From positions 86,140 to 148,840 of the forward strand of contig NW_005434547.1 in NCBI RefSeq assembly GCF_000315625.1: a stretch of 62,701 nucleotides of DNA, in the 5' to 3' direction. The first letter of the stretch is position 1. Every line of letters begins with the position of its first letter. The DNA is from Guillardia theta CCMP2712. Its lineage: Eukaryota > Cryptophyceae > Pyrenomonadales > Geminigeraceae. A program made the translations under genes and the position numbers. Under the pieces are notes generated by a model, which made no database searches, was not told the DNA's origin, and worked only from the letters and a program-made list of their open reading frames with translations. This document shows, piece after piece, positions 33,407 to 46,403 of this stretch.

Positions 33407-36400
33407 ATGTTGAACGCCGTGCCCACTTCGTTGAGAGGGCTCGGCCGCACCGCCTCACGTTCACTTCTCCCCTTTGCTAGAGTCGCAGCTCCCTCTGCGG
33501 CAAAGCAGGAGCGGGTGAAGAGCTGCCATTCTATCTTCGGCGTGCAAGCGAGAAGCTTCTCTGATGTGCAGAGATCCTCAGGTCACTTGGGCCCCATCGA
33601 CCTTGGAGGAGGCTTGGGTGGAACTTCAGGAGTGTCGAAGAGGACCGACAGGAAATGTACGCTGGTGCTCGAGGACGGGTCTGTGTTTTCAGGGCAGAGC
33701 TTCGGAGCCGAAGTTTCTGTTGCAGGGGAGGTCGTCTTTAACACTGGTATGGTTGGATACGTCGAGAACTTCACGGACCCCTCTTATCGGGGCCAGATCC
33801 TCGTCAACACCTACCCCCTGTTGGGTAACTACGGCGTGCAGCACTCGCCGCCCGATGAGCTTGGTCTCCCCTCGGGCATGGAGAGTGATCGTGTGCAGGT
33901 CACAGCTGTGATCTGCCAGGACTACTGCCACCTCCCCTCTCACTGGAACGCCGACAAGACTCTATCTCAATGGCTCAAGGAGCACAACGTACCTGGTATG
34001 TACGGAGTTGACACCCGTGCGCTCACCAAGAAGCTGCGCATGCACGGGAGCATGAAGGGAAAGATCGTGATGGAGGAAGATGTCCCTCTCAGCGATCCCA
34101 ACATGCTCAACCTCGTTGCTCACGTCTCCACCAAGGTTCCCATGACCTTTGGCTCCGGCGACGTGCACATCCTGGCGATCGACTGCGGCATCAAGTACAA
34201 CATCATCCGATCTCTCTGCGCTGCCGGAGTGCGCATGACTGTCGTTCCCTGGAACTGGGACATCAAGAAGGAGAGGTTCGACGGGTTGTTCATCTCCAAC
34301 GGCCCCGGCGACCCCGCCATGTGCGAGGAGACCGTTGCCAACCTGAGGTGGGCGCTGGAGCAGGACATTCCCATCTTCGGCATCTGCTTGGGAAACCAGC
34401 TCCTTGCTCGTGCTGCTGGATGCAAGGTTAGTCCCTGCTCGTGACCGCCAGGTAGGCCGCTGATCGACTTGAGCAGACTTATAAGCTCAAGTTCGGAAAT
34501 CGTGGCCACAACCAGCCAGTCAAGGACATGCTTACAGACAAGGTAGGCAAGCAAGCTCTGTGCTGAGATTGTCGCTAGACGCTGACGGGTGCTCTTTGTC
34601 AAGGTTTACATCACTCCTCAGAACCACGGGTATGCTGTTGACCACACAGACCTTCCTCCCGAGTGGAAGCCCTACTTTGTGAACATCAATGACGTCACCA
34701 ACGAAGGTCTCGTGCATGTTTCAAAGCCATTTTTCTCTGTTCAGTTTCACCCCGAGGCTAGTGGAGGACCGGAAGACACTGGTTTCTTGTTCCAGCGCTT
34801 CATCGACAAGGCAAGGGAGTACAAGAGGTTCGGAAAGGCGGACTCAGTCTATCAGACCGGCCCGTACTTCCGCAACAAGAAGGTGCTTGTCCTGGGATCT
34901 GGTGGACTTCAGATCGGTCAGGCTGGAGAGTTCGATTATTCCGGCTCGCAGGCTATCAAGGCCCTCAAGGAGGAGGGATGCGAGACTATCCTTGTCAACC
35001 CCAACATCGCTACCGTGCAGACTGCGGAGGGGGTCGCCTCCAAGGTTTACTTCCTGCCCGTGACCACCTCCTTCATCGAGCAGATCATCGAGAAGGAGCG
35101 CCCCGATGGGATCTGCTTGCAGTTCGGAGGACAGACCGCCCTCAACTGCGGCGTCGAGCTCTGGAAGCAAGGAGTGCTTGAGAAGTACGGGGTCAGAGTT
35201 CTTGGAACCCCCGTGGAGACAATCATTGCTGCCGAAGATCGCGACATCTTCAAGGAGAAGCTGGAGGAGATTGGGGAGAAGCTCGCTCCTTCCATTGCTT
35301 GCAATACCCTCGAGGAGTCCCTCGAGGCTGCCAAGAACATCGGCTACCCTGTCATAGTGCGCGCTGCCTTCGCCCTCGGCGGCCTCGGGTCCGGGTTTGC
35401 GGACAACGAAGACCAGCTGACGAGACTTGTGGAGGTTTCTCTTTCTTCCAGCCCGCAGGTGCTTGTGGAGAAGTCGATCAAGGGATGGAGAGAGGCTGAG
35501 TACGAGGTCGTGCGCGACGCCTACGACAACTGCGTCACCGTCTGCAATATGGAGAACTTTGACCCTATGGGGATCCACACGGGAGAGAGCATCGTCATCG
35601 CTCCCTCGCAGACTCTGTCCAACGACGAGTACCACATGCTGAGAACGGCTGCTGTGAAGGTGATCAGGCACCTTGGCATCATCGGCGAGTGCAACATCCA
35701 GTATGCCCTGGACAAGGACTCAGAGGACTACTGCATCATCGAGGTTAACCCTCGCCTTTCCCGCTCATCCGCTCTTGCCTCCAAGGCTACTGGGTACCCT
35801 CTTGCTGCTGTGGCTGCCAAGCTTGCTCTTGGTGAGTTGTGGACAGACTGTTTGGATGAGTTCTTGTTCGTGTACGAGTTCTTGTTCTTGTTCTTGTTCG
35901 TGTTGGTGCTCTTGTTTCTCGATTGCTGGACAGGCAGTGTCGTGATTGACGTATCTAAAAACAACTCTCCATGTTACTTTTTGTTTCCTCTCCCCCCTGA
36001 GAATTGTTTTGCAGGTATCGAGCTTGAGAAAATCCCTAACGCAGTGACGAAAGTCACCACTGCAGCTTTCGAGCCCTCACTCGATTACTGTGTCGTCAAG
36101 TACCCACGATGGGATCTCTCCAAGTTCGATCGCGTCGAGAAGCAGATTGGAACCCAGATGCGATCGGTTGGAGAGGTGAGATTTCTCCTGCCTCCTCCTC
36201 ATGCCTCCTCTTCCTCCTTCTCCTGCTCCTGCTCCTCCTGCTCCTCCTCCTTCTCTTCGTGCTCCTCCTTTCCTGGTAGTGATCTCACCATCCCCTCCTG
36301 CAGGTCATGTCTATTGCCCGTGACTTCACCGAGGGCATCCAGAAGGCCATGAGGATGGTCAACTCCTCCTGGAAGGGCTTTGAGCCCCTTACCAAGTTCA

Positions 36401-39400
36401 CGGACGAGGAGCGAGACGAGGAGCTTGCCCGTCCCACTCCCAACAGAATCTACGCCATCGCCGACGCCTTCTACAACGCTGGGTACTCGGTCGACCGCAT
36501 CCACGAGATCACCAAGATTGACCGATGGTTCTTGAGCAAGCTCGAGTACCTCGCTGTCCTCTCCAACGATCTCTGCAACTACAACAAGGAGACGGTTCCC
36601 AAGAACATGGTGCTCCTGGCCAAGAAGGCTGGCTTCTCCGACTGGCAGATCAGCAAGAGGATCGGCTGCTCTGAGGCTGAGGCCCGCAAGCTGAGAATCG
36701 GGATGGGCATCACTCCAGTTGTCAAACAGATTGACACCCTTGCGGCCGAGTTCCCAGCTCAGACCAACTATCTCTACATGACCTACAACGGAGCTGAGAG
36801 TGACGTTACCTTCGACGACCATGGCATCATGGTTGTGGGTTGCGGGACTTACAGGATTGGAAGCAGCGTCGAGTTTGACTACGGCTCCGTGCTGTGCCTG
36901 CGCACTTTGATTGCTGAGGGCAAGAAGACCGTCATGATCAACTGCAACCCGGAGACTGTGTCGACTGACTTCGATGAGAGCCACAGGTGAACATGAAGAG
37001 GAAGAAGGGGGAGGGGGAGGGGGAGGGAGGGGAAGTCTGGGGGATAGAGTGAGAAAGGTTGAGGTCAAGGGGCTTGTTGTGATCTAGTTTTCCCGTGTTG
37101 CTGTACTCCTCCTCTTCTTCTTCTTTCTCCTTAGCCTTCTTCACCTGTCGATCTTCCCTCCCCAGCTCTAACTCACACACGCAGGCTCTACTTCGAGGAG
37201 CTGAGCTTGGAGAGAGTCCTCGACATCTACGAGGTCGAGGGCTGCACCGGAGCTGTCGTGTCCTTCGGAGGACAGATCCCCAACAATCTTGCCCTCCCGC
37301 TCAAGGCCAACGGGGCCAACGTGCTGGGAACTACCCCCGAGATGATCGACGGGGCTGAGGACAGGCAGAAACATTCCGCAATGCTCGACGAGCTTAAGAT
37401 CGACCAGCCTGCCTGGTCGGAGCTCAAGACCTTTGAGGAGGCTCAAGGGTTCTGCAACAAGGTGAGGAGAGGGAGGGAGGAAAATGGGGAAGGTGAGGAT
37501 GGAAAGATGTAAAGGAGAAACGCGATGAATGAAAGTGAAGAGGAGGAAGAGTAGGAGGAAGAGTGATGGTATTGGGAGGAGGGTGGTTAACGCGTCTTCA
37601 GGTTGGATATCCCGTGCTAGTCCGCCCGTCCTACGTGCTGAGTGGAGCAGCGATGAATGTCGTCCGCTCCGAGGCAGAGCTCAAGAAGTTCCTTGACATG
37701 GCAGTTGAAGTGTCCGAAGGTGTGAGGAGGGGGAACAAGTAGTGGGAGAAGGGTGGGGGACGAGGAGGAGAACGAAGGAGAGGGGGGAAGGGGGAGACTT
37801 CAAGGGAGGAGGACGGGGATCAGGACCGGGCTGATCACACAGCAGATGCCCCTGTGGTGATCACCAAGTTCATCGAGGGAGCTGAGGAGGTGGACATCGA
37901 CGCTGTTGCTGACAAGGGAAAAGTCATCGCGTATGCGATCGCTGAGCACATCGAGCAGGTGAGCCTGCTCAATCCTCACCTGCTCTTCTTCTGCTCCCCT
38001 TCTGCTTCTTTCCGCAGCTTCCTTCTTCTCTCCTCGATGCTTTGCTCATGCTGGCCATTTCCTTTCATCCTCAATTGCCACTCCTACTCTCCTCCCCCTT
38101 TCTCCACCAATTCCACCACCTGCATTCCTCATTGTTCTCAGTTCTCTCTCCGTCCTTGCTTCCTCTTCCTCTTCCTCTTTCTTCTCACGTCTCTTGACTC
38201 AGGGTGGCGTCCACTCTGGAGACGCTTCTCTCGTCCTTCCGGCCCGCGACATGCCCAAGGATGTCTTCCTCCGTCTCCGCGACATCGTCTTTAAGGTCGC
38301 CGAGAGGCTCGAGATCACTGGACCTCTCAACATGCAGGTGACGTTTTCTACCTCCTTTCCCCTTCTCTTCCTCCTCTTCTCCTCTTCCACCCACTTTTCA
38401 TCTTCCTCCTCCTCCTCCTCCTCCTCCTCCTCCTCCTCCTCCTCCTTGCTTCCTTCTGTTCCTAACTCCTGGTGTAGGTTTTGTGGTGCCCCGACGGGTC
38501 TTTGAAGGTCATTGAGACCAACGTCAGAGCGTCTCGTTCCCTTCCCTTCTCTAGCAAGGTGACGAGCGAGACAGTCGCACGACTTTGCTTTCTGCTCCAT
38601 TCTCGTCATGGATGCCACAAACGCCCTTCATCTTCTTGCTGTCCTGCTTACTCCTCCTCCCCTTGCTCCTTCTCCTGACTCCCTTGTCCGACTCTCCTCA
38701 CGCTGCTCTTACTCCTCCTCCTCCCCTTGCTCCTTCTCCTGTCTCCCTTGTCCTACTCTGCTTCACCCTCACGCTGTTCCAGGTGCTTCAGGTCGACATG
38801 ACTTCCCTCGCTACTCGCGCCATCATCGGTCACTCGCCGGCCAACGCGCTCGAGGTGATGAGAATGTCTCAACCTGTTACCATCAGAGCATGTCGGAGAT
38901 GTCAAACCTGATCAGAGATGAATTGTGCTGATACATCCGATCTGAACAATCCAACGCTGAGACAAGCTCGTTCTATCCTCTCCTTTCTCTCTTTCCCTGT
39001 ATCCCTCGCTCTTGCTTTGCGTCTCTCCTTCTCATAATGACCTACTTGGCTGCAGATTTGCGACAAGCAGCAGGAGCTGCCTTACGTGGGCGTCAAAGTC
39101 CCTCAGTTCTCCTTCAAGCGCCTGCCAGGAGCTGACCCAACTCTCGGCGTTGAGATGTCTTCAACTGGTACCTCTTCATTCCTCCTCTCCTCCACTTCCG
39201 TTGCTCTCCTCTCCGCTCCTCTCCTCTCCCCTTTCCCCCTCTCCTTCCTCTCCTCTCCTCACGTGTTGTTTGCTTTCTCCCCTCCCTCGACTGACGTACT
39301 GCAGGTGAGGTCGCTTGCTTCCATCAGAACAAGCACGGCGCCTACCTCAGAGCGTTGCAGTCTACTTACATGAAGGTAACTATCTGCTCCTCTTCTGCTC

Positions 39401-40582
39401 TTCCTCATCTTCCTCGTCCTTCTCTTCTTGCTCCTCCTCCACCTCCTTCTTCCCCTCTTGCTTCTTCCTCCTCCTCCAATTTCTCTGAGCCTCCTGTGCT
39501 ACTTTCCTTCCTCTCTTCGCTCGTCCTTCGCTCACTACCTCGCTTTAGATCGCCGCCCCTGGCGAAGGCGTCTACGTGGTTCTGCCCGAGGACAGGCAGG
39601 GCGAGGGGCGCAAGGCGAAGGCGGTGGAGGCAGTCAAGAGCTGGCAGAAGCTGGGCTACGACATGTACTGCGGGGAGAGAGACATGGCGATCCTTGAGAA
39701 GGCGGGAGTGAAGGTGAGACACGGAGAGGGAGTGGAAAGGGGAAGTAGGAGCAAGGGGGAGAGGAGAGAAGAGCGAAGGAGAGGAGAGGAGAGTGAAGGA
39801 GCGGAGAGGAGACAGCATAGGGGAGAGGGTGGAAGGTGACGGGGGTGCAGGGCTTCACAAAGCTGGAGCATGCGATGAAAGAAGGAGAGAATCGCCTCAA
39901 GAGTCCAGCAGTGAAAAGCATCAAGGAAGGCAAGATCAAGCTTGTGCTGGAGATGAGGTGAAGTTTTCTCTGTCCTGTCCGCCGTCTTCTCACTCCCCTC
40001 GTTCTCCAGCCACAGCAAGGCTGAGCTCTTCTACGTCCTCCGTCGCTCCGCCGTAGACTTCTCCTGCTCCTTGATCACCAACGTTGAGCAGGTAAATCTT
40101 CATCCTCCTCTTCCTCCTTCCCTCCCTCCTCCCTTCATTCTGCTTCCTCTATCCACTCTCGCTTCCCCTTTCCTTCCTGCTAGTTATCGTCATCTCACCA
40201 GCCCCCCTCGTATTTTCCTTCCTCCTTCCTCTGTCACTCCTCCCGTCCTTGCAGCAAGATCTCCATCTGATCGGTTGCTGACATTGTTGGTTGACTTGCA
40301 GAGTTTGCTCATGGCACAAGCTTTGGAGATGCACGGCTCTGATGAGGGAGTCGTACCAAGGTGAGAAGGAGGAGATGGGAAGAGGAGGGAAGGAGAGATT
40401 GAGAGGAGGGAGAGGAGGAGGAGGAGGAGGTGGAGGAGGAGGAGGTTGTGATGTGAAAGGAGGAAGAGGGTGTACGGAGAGGATGTTGAAGTTAGCTGAC
40501 CAAATTGTGCAGGGGAAAGTTCAAGGAGGGGGACATAGCAGAGGTTGAGACCTACGCTGAGTTCATGGAGATGAAGGAGTGA
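33407..40582 (+). CDS. CPS: Glutamine-dependent carbamoyl-phosphate synthetase, fused small and large subunits, probably mitochondrial
   Basis: Eighteen exons sum to 4620 nt (1539 aa) and close in frame, against 1500 aa for human CPS1. It makes carbamoyl phosphate from glutamine or ammonia, bicarbonate and 2 ATP, feeding arginine/urea or pyrimidine synthesis. Exon 1 (33407-34426) holds an N-terminal extension ([20 protein letters not shown]) with mitochondrial presequence character, then the small-subunit fold ([17 protein letters not shown]) and the glutaminase nucleophile in [11 protein letters not shown]. Exons 2-3 supply [10 protein letters not shown] and [14 protein letters not shown], the rest of the triad. 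The large subunit starts [24 protein letters not shown], with ATP-grasp 1 at 35200-36175 and the second synthetase half from [18 protein letters not shown]. It ends with an MGS-like C-terminal domain ([14 protein letters not shown] region). No ATCase or DHOase follows, so it is not CAD. Exons: 34477-34542, 34604-35831, 36015-36175, 36304-36986, 37185-37461, 37602-37719, 37846-37958, 38203-38337, 38478-38558, 38783-38854, 39056-39167, 39305-39375, 39549-39713, 39851-39957, 40010-40091, 40302-40360, 40513-40582. Confidence 0.95.
38396..38445 (+). repeat. (CCT)n trinucleotide tract in a CPSase intron
   Basis: A pyrimidine run of about 14 CCT units between exons 38203-38337 and 38478-38558. Confidence 0.9.
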
Positions 40583-40815
40583 AGAGGAAGGAGAGAAGTC
40601 TTAAGATGTAGATGAGGATAAGGATGAAGATGGTAAATTCATGAAAGACTGGACATATTCTTCCTTGTCTCGTGCTTTTAGCGTCTTGGTCTATCCGTCT
40701 ACTGCAAGAAACAGTCAAGAGCATTTGAGGAGGAGGTGAGATCATGAAGTTGCAAAGGAGAGAAAGGAAGAGATCAATGAGGGGGAGGGAGGGAGGGAGG
40801 GAGGGAGGGAGGGAT

Positions 40816-43033
40816 TTAAGAGGAAGAGGACGACGAGGACGTAACGAGTACCACTGAGGTGGATTGAGGAAATTTCCATCCGAATTGTCGGTATATGGGC
40901 CGAAGATCTTCGAGACTACAAGAGGAGAATCAAGGAGGGCAGGGGAGGGCAGGGGAGGGCAAGGGAGGGCAGGGGGAAGGGATGAGAAGAGGAGGTAGGG
41001 GAAGCAGGAGGAAAGGAGGGGAGGGATAGTAGAGGGAAGGAGGGAGAGAACGAGACAGTACCAGAGAGGCTCAACGAACGTTCGGATGCGCTTCCTGATC
41101 CACCACTCGCCTGCGCAAGAATCACGGGAGAGCCAGGAGGGAGGAGGGGAACGGAGCGAGGCAGGCAGGGAGGCAGGAAGGCAGGGAGGCAGGGAGGCAG
41201 GAAGGCAGGGCAGGGAGGAGAAACCTCGAGCAGCAGCGTCGGAGCCAGGAGGAGCATACTCGTAAAGATACAAGGAAGCGCGGACAAACTGAAAGATGTT
41301 GATAAGAAATGGAGGAAGGGAGGGAGGAGGGAGGAGGGAGGGAACTAACGATGAGATTGGAGGTAGAGGGGAAAGGAGAAAAGGAAAACTGTGAGTGTGA
41401 ATAGGAAGAAGGAAGGTTATAAGGTAGGGTGACAATGGCACAGGAGGAAAGCAGGGAAGAAACGGAAGGGGGAAGGACGAGGAGGAAGAGGAGGAAGAGG
41501 AGGAAGAGGAGAACGGCCGGGGGGGCGGGGGGGAACGAGGAGGAGCGACAGGGAGGAAAGATCAGGATAGGACCTTCGGGGGATTTGCGTCTTGGAACGG
41601 ATTGTGTCGTATGAGAGCTGAATAAAGCGAAGGTGAGGTAAACAGAGAAAACGAGGAGGACAAGACAGAAATACAGGAGAGGAGAGGAGAGGAGAGGGGA
41701 GGAGAGGAGAGGAGAGGGGAGGAGAAGAGAGGAGAGGAGAGGAGAGGAGAGGAGAGGAGAGGAGAGGAGAGGAGAGGAGAGGAGAGGAGAGGAGAGGAGA
41801 GGAGAGGAGAGGAGAGGAGAGGAGAGGAGAGGAGAGGAGAGGAGAGGAGAGGAGAGGAGAGGAGAGTATAACAACGGGATTGAGGGAGAGGAGGGAAGAG
41901 GAGGTGAGAAGGAGAGAGGGGAGAGGGAAGAGGAAAGGAAGAAACAAGGAATTGCAGATGCTGTTACACTCACGCAGAACGTTCTTGTCGTTGTCCAGGA
42001 ATTTTCCTATGAGATGATAAAGCCTTGCAGACATCTCAGAGACGGCAAAGCAGGAGATCAAGGCAGGAGGAGGAAAGGAGGGAAAGTCAAAAGCCAAAGG
42101 GTGGGATGTAGGAAATTTGAAGGTGAGCAGCAAAGGAAGAAGTTGTTGTCGTTGGAGAGGACGAGGGGTAACAAGAAGAGGGAGAGGAAGGATGGCGCAG
42201 GATGAAGAAGAAAAAGAAGGAGGGAGAAAGCATTCGAGAGCAAGCAGAAGCAAAGGAAAGGGGGGGGGGGGCGGAGGAGGCGAGGAGAAAAGAAAAGGAC
42301 GAGAGGAAGAGGAGGACGACGAGGACGAGGACGAGGACGAGGACAAGCACAAGGACAAGCACAAGGACAAGATCAAGGAAGAGGAGGAGGGGGAGGAGGA
42401 GGAGGATGGGGGTGGGAGGATCAAAAGATTACCATGGGTTTCGTCTTGGGTCCGAGAACGGAAGAAACCACATGAGCCAATCCAGCCTGAGTGAGAAGCA
42501 AATAAGAATGGAGGAGAGGAGAACAAGTAGATGAGAGAAGATGAGATCAGAAAGATGAGATCAGACAAGACAAGACAAGACCAGACAAGACAAGAGGTGA
42601 GAGCAGATGGCAAGAGGGAGATAATGGAGTAGGAGAAAGGAGAGGAGCACAAGGAAAAGAAAAATAGAAGAGAGGAGACGAGAGGGGAGAGAGGAGGCAA
42701 CATAACAAGAACAAGCATGATGACCTGTAGTGATATGGAGAGATCCACTGCAAAAGAAAATCAGAGCAAGAAATGAGGAGAAAGAGAGGAAGAAAGAAAG
42801 CAATTGAGAAGATGAAGAACGTGGTGTGAGCAGCAGCAACATCAGAGCCGAAATGGGAAAGGAGGATGTCGAACAGAAGGAGATTGGCGGAGAGGAGGAG
42901 GAGGAGGAGGAGAGAAATGTACTGGAGGTCTGCGGGAGGTTTCGCTAGGCTTGACTTTGAAGAGATACTCCTTCCACTCCACTTTCTCCTCATCCTCCTC
43001 GTCTAGATCGGCATAGGTTCCCTGATGCACGAT

Positions 43034-43128
<95 letters not shown>

Positions 43129-43556
43129 AGAAACCTCTATCACAACTTCTTCTCTCTCTCTCGTTATGGAGCCAAAAGCTCCATAGGTGTTGAGGAGCTT
43201 CCAAGAGCCGAAGGATGTGTTCATGACTGAACATAGAAGCTAGTGAGAGGAGGAGAACGAGGGCAGAGAGGAAGAGGAAGAGGAAGAGGAAGAGCAAGAG
43301 CAAGAGCAAGAGCAAAACAACGAGCAAGACAAGGAGATACAGCCGAATTACCTTGATTCTTCGAGAGAATGTTCTGAACAACAGGAGCACTGAGATAAAC
43401 AAGAAGCGCGCAGAGGGCAAAGTAAATGCCTGTGAGGTAGTCCTTTTAGATGCAGCATGAACCAAAAGCTTGGCTTGCGAGAACCATAATTACCATCATC
43501 ATCATCATCGCCATCATCATCATCATCATCTCTATCATCATCATCATCGTCGTCAT

Positions 43557-43614
<58 letters not shown>

Positions 43615-45757
43615 GAAGAAGACGAAGAAGCATCATCATCTCAATCATCATCGTCGACATCACTATCTTCATCCGCCAACTTTCATTGCAATTTCATGAC
43701 CTTCTCTTGCAATTGTGAATGGACTCCAGCTTACAACCTGACTGTTCAACATTTGAACCTAAAAATGATTGTCAAATCAATCGATGTCCTCTCATCCTCC
43801 TTTCTTTTCTTCATGCTCCCCATCCGTCGCATCCCTCCACGCCTTCTCCTCCTCCTCATCCTCTTACCTGCGAGATAGTCTCCGCAGAAAACAGAAAGCT
43901 CAAGAAGTTATCATTGAGACACAAGATGGGAGGAATGACTTGAAAACAAAGTCAGATGGGTGAGCAAGAGACATTCTAGCCTCAACAACATCCTCAACTT
44001 CAACGTCGACTTCAACATAATCACCATCAACAATAACAATAACAACTTCAACACTAACTCACGAGTCAGCCAGTTCAAGAAGCTCAGGTTGCCCGACAGG
44101 ATAAGAGTAATCTGGAACAAGATCTGCACCATCCCCCCAAACACAACGAGGGCAGTCACAGGGAGCAAGATCAGGAACGGCAGGGGGAGCTCCACAATGT
44201 GATTCATCATAGTCTCAAACTTGTGCCACCACACAGGACTGAAGTGGAGGAAGTAGCTGAAAGGGTTGGGGACTGGTTGCGTCTCGTAGTGGTAGCACAT
44301 TGCCTATTAGAACGTCAGGTAGTGACGTCGACAGCAGCAGCAAGGCGAGGTTTTGGAGGAGAAGGAGAAGGAGAAGGAGAAGGAGAAGGAGAAGGAGAAG
44401 CAGAAGCAGAAGCAGAAGCAGAAGCAGAAGCAGAAGCAGAAGGAGCAGCAGGAACAGAAGCAGAAGCAGGAACAGAAAAGGAGGAGTATGAACTGAATGG
44501 TCTAGGTTGTTGATGGTTGTCTATGAATTTTCAACACCTCTTGCCTCTTCTTATCTCAACCTTCTTAGCTCAACCTCATCCCCTCCTTCCCCGCACCCTT
44601 CACACGTCATCGAACCCCTCCTCTATCCTTCAAATCCCTGCCTCTGCGCTATCCCGCAGGTCATCCCTGACACCTCCACTCCACTGCCTGCGCTCCTGCC
44701 CCCTCCCTCTTCCTCTCACCGTCAAGTCCCTCCAGCAGGAGTCCCCCCTGATCTTGATCATACCAGCTCCCAGCATGATCCGCCACGTCAGCCACCGCAT
44801 CGCCCACACGCACACCCATGGCGTCGGGCAGCCAGGAGGTAGAGCTGACCAGCAGAGCAAGGGAGACATGAAAATAGAGATGAAGCCGGTCTCTAGCAGC
44901 TGAGACTCCCAACCGAAGCTGTACCACCGCTGTCCTACCGTGTTGATCGAGTGGTACATGGTCCACAGCAGCAGCTGAACCAGCACGTTGCTCCCTCCAA
45001 CCACCATGACCGCAAGCGACAGGCACATCCCCGTCGCTGCCATACCGGACATCCAGCGATCCACTTGGTCCGGTTTGGCGAGCCAGAGGAGGGTGGGGTA
45101 CTCGTTAAGCATGTTCCAGGTACATCCCTGCTCCGGCCAGTCGTTCATCCTCCTGACCCTCTTCAAGTATAAGTCGACAGGAAGCAGCCCGTTGCTTCCT
45201 AACAGCCCGCTGTTCTGAAACAAGGCCACAGCAAAGGCAACCAAGTAGACGAGGCCCAGCATGCGGAAGAAGACGATCCTGCTCAGCCAGAAGGACTGGG
45301 ATAGGGTGGCAGCCTGCCCCCACAGCAGAGGGAGGGAGAAGGAGAACAGAACGACGCTGAGCAAGGCGATCAAGACTGCGGTATTGAAGTCAACGTCCAC
45401 TCCGATCTGCGGTCGCCCCCTCCTGCTGTATTTGGCTTCGTTCCCTTCCTTTGTGAACACACTGGAGAAGATCCTCCCTCCTCCTCTAAGCAGCTTCAAG
45501 GGATTCCACGACATCGTGACCTCCTGCCTACCCCGTCGGGATGACGCGAATTTCATTCGCTTCCTCGCTGCCTCCTCACTATCATGCTCAGGAGAGCTCG
45601 ACCCTCGCTTCCGAGCAAAGCCTCCCCCCACGTCAATGAAGCCACATCCTCCTGACTTGCCTCTGCGCAACCAGCCATGCTGAGCCGGGTACAGACTGCT
45701 GCCTATGTCCGGAAGCCAGCCAAGCCAACAGCAGAGGAGTAGGATTGAAGGCCTCAT
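40816..45757 (-). CDS. Lipase maturation factor family protein (LMF1/LMF2-like), ER membrane
   Basis: Twelve exons (45757-44720, 44303-44063, 43429-43352, 43226-43135, 43021-42923, 42747-42725, 42486-42433, 42023-41974, 41617-41574, 41288-41225, 41110-41062, 40915-40816) sum to 1932 nt and close in frame at 643 aa. LMFs are multi-pass ER proteins needed for lipase folding. Start MRPSILLLCCWLGWL is signal-like. Family blocks in order: FWLSRIVFFRMLGLVYLVAF, WYSFGWESQLLETGF, IMLGAGMIKIRGDSCWRDLT, CYHYETQPVPNPFSYFLH, QITLILSGNLSFLNWLT, WKLLNTYGAFGSI, RRPPWISPYHYRLDWLMWF, HNPFQDANPPKFVRASLYLY, EWWIRKRI and LRPIYRQFGW. About six hydrophobic segments lie in the first 350 residues. Introns carry long GGAGA and CTCCTG microsatellites. 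It converges with CPSase, leaving about 230 bp between the stops. Confidence 0.92.
41678..41866. repeat. (GGAGA)n pentanucleotide array in an LMF intron
   Basis: About 37 copies. The right flank (ACAACGGGATTGAGGGAGAG at 41873) is shared with the array at 62418-62514 in opposite orientation. Confidence 0.95.
43033..43128. repeat. (GCAGGA)n hexanucleotide array in an LMF intron
   Basis: About 16 near-perfect units immediately next to the splice donor after exon 43226-43135. Confidence 0.95.
43495..43614. repeat. (ATC)n followed by (CAG)n in an LMF intron
   Basis: An imperfect ATC-repeat run passes directly into about 16 CAG/AGC units. ORFs here are repeat artefacts. Confidence 0.9.
44350..44475. 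repeat. (GGAGAA)n then (GCAGAA)n array in the first LMF intron
   Basis: A hexanucleotide array that switches unit midway, between exons 45757-44720 and 44303-44063. Confidence 0.9.
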
Positions 45758-45956
45758 GCCTTCCACAGGCTACAGTCAGACTGTCCCAGACCCTCTCTCC
45801 TTTCTCCCCGTTACGAATAGACAACCATGCGGCGGCACGAATGCTGCACCAACATTCAGAACATTGTATTTGCGTGTCTTTGCAGTCAACTTTCCTTCTT
45901 GAGTCCTTCTGTACCCTTCTGAAATAATCCTTTCTATTCACCATCCTTCCTATGAC

Positions 45957-46056
45957 NNNNNNNNNNNNNNNNNNNNNNNNNNNNNNNNNNNNNNNNNNNN
46001 NNNNNNNNNNNNNNNNNNNNNNNNNNNNNNNNNNNNNNNNNNNNNNNNNNNNNNNN
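45957..46056. other. Assembly gap (100 N)
   Basis: Exactly 100 N bases, the usual placeholder for unknown length. It is bordered on the right by a simple repeat. Confidence 0.99.
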
Positions 46057-46227
46057 TCCCCTCCCTCCCTCCCTCCCTCCCCTCCCTCCCTCCCTCCCTC
46101 CCTCCCTCCCTCCCTCCCTCCCTCCCTCCCTCCCTCCCTCCCTCCCTCCCTCCCTCCCTCCCTCCCTCCCTCCTCCTCCTCCTCCTCCTCCTCCTCCTCC
46201 CTCCCTCCCTCCCTCCCTCCCTCCCCT
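46057..46227. repeat. (CCCT)n/(CCT)n array at the gap edge
   Basis: A pyrimidine tetranucleotide array with a CCT interruption. It probably caused the assembly break. Confidence 0.95.
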
Positions 46228-46309
46228 CCATAGAACCAAAAATCAGTTTCGATCGATCCGCCCCAAAAGGGTCTGAGATGGGATGAGGTATCTATTCATC
46301 GGACTACTT

Positions 46310-46352
46310 TATTGCTCTAGATCTGTGCATCTGTCACAGATCTAGAGCAATA
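46310..46352. promoter_or_regulatory. Perfect 18-bp inverted repeat upstream of the PA14 gene
   Basis: TATTGCTCTAGATCTGTG and its exact reverse complement flank the 7-base loop CATCTGT. The right arm ends 51 bp before the start codon at 46404, so it falls in the promoter or 5' UTR. No poly-T follows. Role unknown. Confidence 0.55.
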
Positions 46353-46403
46353 TCCGAATCTGTTCTACTTCTAGGATGATCTATTTTCGGGCGGTGCTCG
46401 AGG

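Noticed and set aside
34844-37068. Long antisense ORFs opposite CPSase (275 and 289 codons)
   Set aside because: They mirror the CPSase coding strand and contain no recognisable domain.
41122-42748. Minus-strand ORFs of 283 and 443 codons
   Set aside because: They translate pyrimidine microsatellites (Ser/Leu/Pro runs) and are interrupted by true LMF exons in phase with the family; they are intron read-through.
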